64,000 nucleotides of DNA from an uncultured Eubacteriales bacterium (GTDB lineage Bacteria > Bacillota > Clostridia > Monoglobales > Monoglobaceae), in contig CATWQA010000004.1 of the NCBI GenBank assembly GCA_958352815.1, forward strand, positions 1-64,000. Direction: 5' to 3'. Below the pieces are notes generated by a model. It made no database searches and was not told the DNA's origin. It saw only the letters and a program-made list of their open reading frames with translations. Both the position numbers and the translations under genes were made by a program. Every line of letters starts with the position of its first letter. The first letter of the stretch is position 1. Positions 58,072 to 64,000 of this stretch are shown in pieces.

Positions 58072-59667
58072 TTAAATGCCTTCTTTCATAAGCTTATACA
58101 CAACAGACTCTACAAGGGCTTTCCAGGAGGCGTCAATAACGTCTGTGGAAACGCCCACCGTTGTCCAGCTTCCCGTTTCGTCCGAGCTCTCAATCAAAAC
58201 CCGAACCTTTGCGCCAGTTGCCTTTTGGGGCTCCAGCACACGAACCTTATAGTCGGTCAGGTGAACATCGCTGAGTACCGGGTAAAAGCCCTCCAGAACA
58301 CGGCGCAGGGCGTTATCGAGAGCGTGGACAGGTCCGTCTCCCTCGGCGGCGGTGATTTCTGTTCTGTCGCCCACACTGATTTTAATAATAGCGGAGGAGC
58401 TGAACTTATCATGGCTGGGCTCGTCAACTATTGTCTTGAAGTAGTTTAAAGTGAAGTACTCTTTCTTTTGTCCCAGAATTTCCTTGACCAAAAGCTCAAA
58501 GCTCGCCTCTGCTGCCTCAAAGGAGTACCCCTCATATTCAAGCTGCTTAACCCTGTCGCATATCTCTGCGATTTCGGGAGAGTCCTTGGTGAGAGAGGGC
58601 GCTATTTTATGGATCTTCTTCAGCACCGTTCCCCGTCCCGCAACCTCGCTCATCAAAAATCTGCGCTCATTGCCCACGCTTTTGGGAGAGATATGCTCAA
58701 AGGAGGAGGAGTCCTTTGCCACAGCGTCAATGTGCATACCCGCCTTGTGAGAAAAGGCAGAGCCGCCTACGTATGGCATACCTTGATAGAGGGATTGGTT
58801 GGCAATCTCCGCAATCCAGCGGGCAGTTCTCGTGAAGCGTTCCAAATTCTTCGGAGGAACGCAGGAATAATTCATCTTAATTTGCAGGTTGGGGATAATG
58901 GTTGATAAATTCGCATTGCCGCACCGCTCGCCGTAGCCCAAATATGTTCCCTGGACGTGCCTTGCTCCTGCGGCCACGGCGGCAATGCTGTTTGCCACGG
59001 CGCAGCCGCTGTCGTTATGGCTGTGTATACCTATAACGGTGCTCGGAAATTCGCGGCAGGTCTTTTCGGTTATTTCCCTAACCTCATGGGGCAGGCAGCC
59101 GCCGTTTGTCTCGCACAGGACTATCCTGTCCGCCCCGGCAGAAACTGCGGCTCTCACAGCCGAGAGGGCGTAGTCGGGGCTGCGCTTAAAGCCGTCAAAA
59201 TAATGCTCCGCGTCAAATATTACCTCTTTGCCCTTTTCCTTAAAAAATCTGATTGTGTCTGCAATCATGTTCAGATTTTCCTCAAGGGTGGTCTTGATTA
59301 TATCGGTGACGTGCATATCCCACGCCTTTCCGAAAACCGCCACGGCATCCGTGCCTGCACTTAGCAGAGAGGTGCAGTTTTCGTCCTCCTGAGCCGATAT
59401 GTTTTTCCTGCGTGTTGAGCCAAAGGCCACAAGTTTTGCGTGGTACAGCCCCTTACTCTTAATCTTGTTGAAAAACTCCAAGTCCTTTGGGTTAGAGCCC
59501 GGGTTTCCCGCTTCAATATAGTCAACCCCCACATAGTCAAGAGCCTTAACTATGTTCAGCTTATCTTCTATGGAAAAGGTAATCCCCTCTCCCTGGGAAC
59601 CGTCCCGCAGAGTTGAGTCAAATATCTCTACAGGGTTTGTTTCAGCATTTGATTGGTCGAAAAACAA
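58072..59667 (-). CDS. cimA: (R)-citramalate synthase
   Basis: A 531-residue acyl-transferase of the DRE-TIM family that condenses pyruvate and acetyl-CoA to citramalate, the entry to threonine-independent isoleucine synthesis. FDSTLRDGSQGEGITFS supplies the metal and catalytic residues, and HSHNDSGCAVANS the metal-binding His residues. The C-terminal regulatory domain (about 395-531) is present. Length and the SQGEGI variant fit CimA rather than LeuA (which has TLRDGEQSPG). It starts at the TTG at 59667, seven bases after GGAGGTG. Downstream of ilvC, separated by a hairpin. Confidence 0.9.
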   Translation of the reverse strand: MFFDQSNAETNPVEIFDSTLRDGSQGEGITFSIEDKLNIVKALDYVGVDYIEAGNPGSNPKDLEFFNKIKSKGLYHAKLVAFGSTRRKNISAQEDENCTSLLSAGTDAVAVFGKAWDMHVTDIIKTTLEENLNMIADTIRFFKEKGKEVIFDAEHYFDGFKRSPDYALSAVRAAVSAGADRIVLCETNGGCLPHEVREITEKTCREFPSTVIGIHSHNDSGCAVANSIAAVAAGARHVQGTYLGYGERCGNANLSTIIPNLQIKMNYSCVPPKNLERFTRTARWIAEIANQSLYQGMPYVGGSAFSHKAGMHIDAVAKDSSSFEHISPKSVGNERRFLMSEVAGRGTVLKKIHKIAPSLTKDSPEIAEICDRVKQLEYEGYSFEAAEASFELLVKEILGQKKEYFTLNYFKTIVDEPSHDKFSSSAIIKISVGDRTEITAAEGDGPVHALDNALRRVLEGFYPVLSDVHLTDYKVRVLEPQKATGAKVRVLIESSDETGSWTTVGVSTDVIDASWKALVESVVYKLMKEGI

Positions 59668-59699
59668 GGTAACACCTCCGTAAATATTGTCGTTTATTC

Positions 59700-59739
59700 A
59701 AAGAGGGTTTTACAGCCCCGGCCGTAAACCCCTCTTTTG
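59700..59739 (-). terminator. Hairpin between ilvC and cimA
   Basis: CAAAGAGGGTTTTACAG pairs with CCGTAAACCCCTCTTTTG with a few mismatches. Read on the minus strand it ends in CTCTTTG, a weak T-tail, so it may be a partial terminator that lowers cimA expression. Confidence 0.55.
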
Positions 59740-59763
59740 ATTATTAAAATTTTAATTGACGAA

Positions 59764-60759
59764 TTATTTCTCGTCGTTCCAAGAATACAGCTTTCTGATT
59801 TCTCTGCCCACGTGCTCAAGCTGGTGATCAGCCTTAATTCTTCTTGTAGCGTTAAAGTGGGGACGGTTTACAGCGTTCTCTGTAATCCAGCTCTTTGCAA
59901 AGGTACCGTCCTGAATTTCAGCCAGAACCTTCTTCATTTCCTTCTTTGTATCCTCTGTGATAATTCTCTTGCCGATCTCGTAGTCGCCGTACTCGGCTGT
60001 GTCGGAGATAGAAGCTCTCATCTCGCTGAAGCCGCCGTGATAGATAAGGTCAACAATCAGCTTCATCTCGTGGATACACTCAAAGTATGCGTTCTGGGGG
60101 TCGTAGCCTGCTTCAACCAGAGTCTCAAAGCCTGCTTCCATCAGGGCTGTAACACCGCCGCAGAGAACTGCCTGCTCGCCGAACAGGTCTGTTTCCGTCT
60201 CCATCTTGAATGTTGTTTCAAGAACGCCTGCTCTTGCGCCGCCGATACCTGCCGCGTATGCAAGACCGATGTCCATAGCGTTACCTGTAGCGTCCTGAGC
60301 AACAGCAACCAGACAGGGAACGCCTTTGCCTGCAACGTACTCGCTGCGTACTGTGTGACCGGGTCCCTTGGGGGCGATCATGATTACGTCAACATCCTTG
60401 GGAGGCGTAATAAGCTTAAAGTGAATATTGAAGCCGTGAGCGAACGCCAGAACCTTTCCGGGCTCCAGGTTGGGCTCGATGCTCTCCTTATAGAGAGCTG
60501 CCTGCTTCTCATCATTGATGAGTATCATAATGATGTCAGCCTTCTTTGCGGCTTCAGCGGCAACATAAACCTCAAAGCCTGCTTCTTCGGCGATTTTCCA
60601 TGATTTGCTGCCCTCGTAAAGACCGATAATAACGTTAACGCCGCTCTCCTTAAGGTTAAGCGCGTGAGCGTGACCCTGGCTTCCGTAACCGATTACAGCA
60701 ACGGTCTTGTTGCCCAATAATCCCAAATTACAGTCGCTTTCGTGATATAACTTTGCCAT
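59764..60759 (-). CDS. ilvC: Ketol-acid reductoisomerase
   Basis: A 331-residue enzyme that isomerises and reduces acetolactate and acetohydroxybutyrate in valine, leucine and isoleucine synthesis. The nucleotide loop GYGSQGHAHALNLKESG and the metal-binding Asp/Glu residues of the C-terminal domain (FGEQAVLCGG, GGFSEMRASISDTAEYG) are present. The loop that reads the cofactor phosphate is GLYEGSKSW, with Tyr where Arg is usual; NADH use is possible but not shown. GGAGG precedes ATG 60759. Confidence 0.95.
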   Translation of the reverse strand: MAKLYHESDCNLGLLGNKTVAVIGYGSQGHAHALNLKESGVNVIIGLYEGSKSWKIAEEAGFEVYVAAEAAKKADIIMILINDEKQAALYKESIEPNLEPGKVLAFAHGFNIHFKLITPPKDVDVIMIAPKGPGHTVRSEYVAGKGVPCLVAVAQDATGNAMDIGLAYAAGIGGARAGVLETTFKMETETDLFGEQAVLCGGVTALMEAGFETLVEAGYDPQNAYFECIHEMKLIVDLIYHGGFSEMRASISDTAEYGDYEIGKRIITEDTKKEMKKVLAEIQDGTFAKSWITENAVNRPHFNATRRIKADHQLEHVGREIRKLYSWNDEK

Positions 60760-60793
60760 TTTAAATTCCTCCAATATGTTATATAAAGTTTAA

Positions 60794-61324
60794 TTATTTT
60801 TCAATATGTTCGGCTCTTTCAGCCTCGGTTGCCGTGCCCCTCTTGAGACCCGTAACGCCTGTGCGAACCAGACCCTCAATCTTAAACTGCTCCATAAGAT
60901 TGATAAAGGCGTTGATCTTGCTGGGACCGCCTGTGAGCTCCAGGGTGAGAATTTCTCTGGAAACGTCCACAACGTTGGCTCTGAAAATCTGGCACATCTG
61001 CATGATTGCGTCAGAGTCCTTCCTGTCCTTGGAATTAACCTTAATCAGAACATGCTCACGCAGCACGGCGGTTTCCTTGTGCAGTTCGCATATGTGCTTT
61101 ACGTCCTCAAGCTTTGCCAGCTGGTTCTGTATCTGATGGAAGGTGTTTTCATCAGCATGGGTAACAATCGTCATACGTGAGATTTTGGGGTCCTCGGTTT
61201 CGCCCACCGAGAGACTGTCAATGTTGTACATACGTCTGGTGAACAGACCGGAGATACGGCTCAGAACACCTGCGTGGTTCTCAACATAGATTGAAAGAAC
61301 GTGCATTTCCTTTTTGTCACTCAT
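60794..61324 (-). CDS. ilvN: Acetolactate synthase small (regulatory) subunit
   Basis: A 176-residue ACT-domain regulatory subunit that confers valine feedback on IlvB. The N-terminal ACT domain (HVLSIYVENHAGVLSRISGL) and the second half (LELTGGPSKINAFINLMEQF) are normal. AAGGAGGG precedes the ATG, which directly follows the ilvB stop. The common IlvH/IlvN length is 160-175. Confidence 0.95.
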   Translation of the reverse strand: MSDKKEMHVLSIYVENHAGVLSRISGLFTRRMYNIDSLSVGETEDPKISRMTIVTHADENTFHQIQNQLAKLEDVKHICELHKETAVLREHVLIKVNSKDRKDSDAIMQMCQIFRANVVDVSREILTLELTGGPSKINAFINLMEQFKIEGLVRTGVTGLKRGTATEAERAEHIEK

Positions 61325-63028
61325 TTACTTACCCTCCTTGTCATCGTCATCGTCTATTTTGATTTCGAGGATAGGCTTCTCAATGGATTGACCGCCGGGA
61401 ACCATGGGAAGAACCAAATCGTCCTGATGGATAAGGCAGTTGATAACCGTTGGCTTGTTCCGTGAGCTCTTTGCCGTCTCCAGGGCGTTCTTGAGCTCGT
61501 CAATAGTAGAAACGGTAATGCCGTTTGCTCCCAGACCCTCTGCAACCTTGTTATAATCGGTGAGCTTGTCAAGAGTGGTGTTTGAAAATCTCTTTTCGTA
61601 AAACAGCCTCTGCCACTGGCGAACCATGCCCAGAACGTTGTTGTTCATAATAACTTCAATAACGGGCAAGCCCTGCTTTGCGGCGGTTGACAGCTCCTGC
61701 AGGTTCATGTGGAAGCAGCCGTCTCCCGTAACGTTTACAACGTAATTATCGGGGTGGGCAACCTGGGTGCCTATAGCCGCACCCAAGCCGAAGCCCATGG
61801 TGCCGAGACCCAGTGAAGATACAAAGTGACGGGGCTTTTCAACGCCGAAATACTGCGCTGCCCACATCTGGTGCTGACCAACGTCTGTAACCAAATATGC
61901 GTCGGAGCCTACGGCACTCTTGATTTCTTCTATAATCGCCATAGGGGAGAAGCCCTCCTTGTCGCTGTGGATAGAGGGATATTCCTCCTTCCACTTGACA
62001 ATCTGAGCCATCCATTCCTTGTGCTCAACGGGGGACAGACGCTTGTTAAGCTCATCAAGAACAGCCGCCGCGTCGCCGATAATATGGGCGTCGGTTCTGA
62101 TGTTCTTGTTTATTTCCGCCTTGTCCACATCTATGTGTACGATCTTTGCGTTTCTGGCAAAGGTGTTCGGGTCGCATATAACGCGGTCGGAAAACCTTGC
62201 GCCCACAGCAATAACCAAATCGCAGTTCTTAACCGCAAGAGAGGTGGTCTTTGTGCCGTGCATACCGATCATGCCGGTGAAAGCGTCCTCATCGGGAGAA
62301 AAGGCGCCGATGCCCATGGTCGTCAGAGTGACGGGGCTGTCAATCATTTTCTGGAACTTGTGCAGCGCATCGGAAGCTCCTGAGGTAATAACGCCGCCGC
62401 CTGCATATATGAGGGGGCGCTTTGAATTATGTATCAGCTCCGCAACCTTGTCAAAATCGTCGCTCTCGCTTTCGATTACGTAGTTGTTAATCTTCTCGGG
62501 GATTTTCTTTTCATACTCGGCGGTTTGAGCCGTCGCGTCCTTGGTTATATCTATGAGAACCGGCCCCGGACGTCCGGAAGCGGCAATCTTAAACGCCTTT
62601 CTGAAGGTGGGAGCAATATCCTCAGCCTTTTTCACAAGGAAGTTGTGCTTCGTAATCGGCATTGTCACGCCCACAATATCTATCTCCTGAAAAGAGTCCT
62701 TACCCAAAAGGTTGGTGACAACGTTACACGTAACGGCAACCATGGGGATCGAGTCCATATAAGCGGTTGCTATACCGGTAACAAGGTTTGTGGCTCCGGG
62801 ACCTGAGGTGGCAAAGCACACGCCGACTTTTCCCGTGCTCCTGGCATATCCGTCGGCAGCGTGAGCCGCACCCTGTTCGTGGGCTGTCAAAATGTGCTTA
62901 ATCTTGTCCGAATACTTATAAAAGGAATCATATACGTTCAAGATAGAGCCGCCGGGATATCCGAAAACCGTGTCAACACCTTGCTCAAGCAAACATTCCA
63001 AGATAATATCGGCACCGTTTTTTATCAT
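61325..63028 (-). CDS. ilvB: Acetolactate synthase large (catalytic) subunit
   Basis: A 567-residue TPP- and FAD-dependent enzyme that forms acetolactate or acetohydroxybutyrate. The TPP-activating Glu is in LTAHEQGAAHAADGYAR; the TPP/Mg site is GDGCFHMNLQELSTA with MNNNVLGMV. AAAGGAG precedes ATG 63028; a GTG three codons upstream is too close to it. First gene of ilvBNC-cimA. I found no T-box or leader peptide in the upstream gap. Confidence 0.96.
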   Translation of the reverse strand: MIKNGADIILECLLEQGVDTVFGYPGGSILNVYDSFYKYSDKIKHILTAHEQGAAHAADGYARSTGKVGVCFATSGPGATNLVTGIATAYMDSIPMVAVTCNVVTNLLGKDSFQEIDIVGVTMPITKHNFLVKKAEDIAPTFRKAFKIAASGRPGPVLIDITKDATAQTAEYEKKIPEKINNYVIESESDDFDKVAELIHNSKRPLIYAGGGVITSGASDALHKFQKMIDSPVTLTTMGIGAFSPDEDAFTGMIGMHGTKTTSLAVKNCDLVIAVGARFSDRVICDPNTFARNAKIVHIDVDKAEINKNIRTDAHIIGDAAAVLDELNKRLSPVEHKEWMAQIVKWKEEYPSIHSDKEGFSPMAIIEEIKSAVGSDAYLVTDVGQHQMWAAQYFGVEKPRHFVSSLGLGTMGFGLGAAIGTQVAHPDNYVVNVTGDGCFHMNLQELSTAAKQGLPVIEVIMNNNVLGMVRQWQRLFYEKRFSNTTLDKLTDYNKVAEGLGANGITVSTIDELKNALETAKSSRNKPTVINCLIHQDDLVLPMVPGGQSIEKPILEIKIDDDDDKEGK

Positions 63029-63039
63029 AGCAAACACAT

Positions 63040-63330
63040 CTCCTTTATCGTTATTTTTAAGTTAAAATCTTATAGTACTGTGTAATAACTAAAACTTTAT
63101 TTTTATACTATACCCATATAATTTTGTTTATATTTGGTAAAATAATCTGTCGCCTAGCCCTTTTTGAGAGTTTAAGTCGCCTTTGTGAAAGGCGGATAGC
63201 AAGCACGGCAGGCTGCCGAAGGCAGCACGTGAGGCGCGCAGTCCCCGCCGCTTTAGCGGCATATTATACTAAAGCCTTTATCAAAATAGGCGGATTAATG
63301 TACAAAGTCTTAGCATTTACATTGTAATAG
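63040..63330. repeat. Repeat modules upstream of ilvB
   Basis: Module G at about 63097-63142 (reverse of bases 1-55), then module D with CAAGCACGGCAGG and CACGTGAGGCGCGCAG (63198-63246) bracketing a short GCTGCCGAAGGCAGC hairpin, then a right end of module A (AAAGCCTTTATCAAAA, about 63267-63287). The ilvB promoter must lie in or next to module G. No gene; 63331-63534 shows nothing further. Confidence 0.55.
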
Positions 63331-63534
63331 GGATACCAAACAACATACCCGCTTTAAGGCTATTTCATTATTATACAACTCGGAAATAATCTTGTCAATA
63401 CGTGGGAGGTCAAAAAATTGCCAAATTTGATGGTTTTCAAACAATAATTTTGTGTATTTACAGGCAATGAAAAATATGGTAATATAGGCAGTGGCATTTT
63501 GTAAATAATAGGCTATGTAAAGGAGGATGGTTTT

Positions 63535-64000
63535 TTGTCAGAGCTTATTACAATGTTTTTAACCTTTGCCAAGGTGGGGGTTATGACCTTTGGCGGCGGC
63601 TACGCCATGCTGCCCATTCTGGAGCGGGAGGTTGTCCAGAACAAAAAGTGGGCGACAAGCGAGGAGCTGCTTAATTACTTTGCTGTGGGGCAGTGCACCC
63701 CGGGCGTTATTGCGGTGAACACAGCTACCTTTATAGGCTATAAAAGGAAAGGAATAGCGGGGGCGATTTTTGCCACTGCGGGAGTTGTTTTTCCGTCTCT
63801 GGTAATCATAACGGTTTTGGCGGCGTTTCTGCAAAACTTTGCCGAGATTGAGGCCGTGCAGAAGGCGTTTGGCGGAATACGCGCCGTGGTTGCCGCTCTT
63901 ATTATCAATGCGGTTATAAAATTCTTTAAGTCCGGCGTTAAGGATGTTACGGGAGTTGTCGTATTTGTTCTTGCCTTTATTGTGGCGGGGCTTTTGGGGA
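63535..64000 (+). CDS. Chromate transporter family protein (5' part, runs off the window)
   Basis: The first 155 residues of a CHR-family membrane transporter. FAKVGVMTFGGGYAMLPILE, AVGQCTPGVIAVNTATFIGY and several hydrophobic helices are typical. Firmicutes often have two half-length genes side by side; the second would lie beyond the edge. It starts at the TTG at 63535, eight bases after AGGAGG. Substrate (chromate or sulfate-like anions) is assumed from the family name. Confidence 0.85.
   Translation, partial: MSELITMFLTFAKVGVMTFGGGYAMLPILEREVVQNKKWATSEELLNYFAVGQCTPGVIAVNTATFIGYKRKGIAGAIFATAGVVFPSLVIITVLAAFLQNFAEIEAVQKAFGGIRAVVAALIINAVIKFFKSGVKDVTGVVVFVLAFIVAGLLG

Noticed and set aside
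63040..63534. T-box or leader-peptide attenuator upstream of ilvB
   Set aside because: I looked for a T-box core and a run of branched-chain codons and saw neither; the gap is repeat modules.

Overview
The window looks like the chromosome of an endospore-forming, pectin- and plant-glycan-degrading member of the class Clostridia (Firmicutes). The evidence is the spoIIA and spoVA sporulation loci, strong AGGAGG-type ribosome binding sites with some GTG and TTG starts, sigma-A promoters spaced by 17 bp, and large secreted carbohydrate-active enzymes (an SLH-anchored GH5, a GH95-CE8 fusion). A pectin specialist such as Monoglobus or a relative would fit, but that is inference. I saw no rRNA, tRNA or CRISPR array.

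Layout. 0.25-4.2 kb: a two-gene glucan operon on the minus strand (domain-swapped GH3, GH5 with SLH). 4.7-11.2 kb: the complete atpBEFHAGDC operon, with a c subunit that looks proton-coupled. 11.4-15.8 kb: mscL with a zinc ribbon, a secreted leucine-rich-repeat protein, and a secreted protein behind a cyclic-di-GMP-I riboswitch with its own terminator. 16.2-19.2 kb: purA with a small partner, and archaeal-type phosphoglycerate mutase. 20.2-25.4 kb: a PucR-type regulator, a 31-residue membrane peptide, a CtpA protease, greA and lysS. 25.4-27.2 kb: an AT-rich insert carrying relaxase and transposase relics, bracketed by two copies of the lysS 3' end. 27.3-35.4 kb: small genes including flavodoxin behind two inverted-repeat operators, a MerR regulator, an orphan antitoxin, lipoproteins, a GH3 lipoprotein and ApbE. 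35.4-38.5 kb: a CzrA-like zinc sensor and a Zn/Cd-type P-type ATPase with an ArsR-family operator. 38.5-41.5 kb: PutP and a MocR regulator lacking its PLP lysine. 42.2-45.6 kb: spoIIAA-spoIIAB-sigF-spoVAC-spoVAD-spoVAE. 45.8-52.7 kb: a 2295-residue GH95-CE8 protein. 53.8-63.0 kb: leuCDB with a divergent LysR regulator, then ilvBNC and citramalate synthase. 63.5 kb to the edge: the start of a chromate transporter.

Metabolic links. The citramalate synthase together with LeuCDB and IlvBNC supports the pyruvate-to-isoleucine route as well as leucine and valine synthesis; ilvD, ilvE and a separate leuA are not in the window. The exported enzymes would act together on plant cell-wall polymers: GH95 and CE8 on fucosylated or galactosylated and methyl-esterified pectin or xyloglucan, GH5 and GH3 on beta-glucans.

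The most unusual general property is the intergenic DNA. Nearly every gap is built from a small set of interspersed, palindrome-rich modules, called A to H here, which recur in both orientations, nest inside each other and share ends. Module B carries a hairpin whose stem changes in a compensated way between six copies. The best candidates for new biology are module B, the shared-end mosaic elements, the riboswitch-controlled secreted protein, the PLP-less MocR and the GH95-CE8 fusion.
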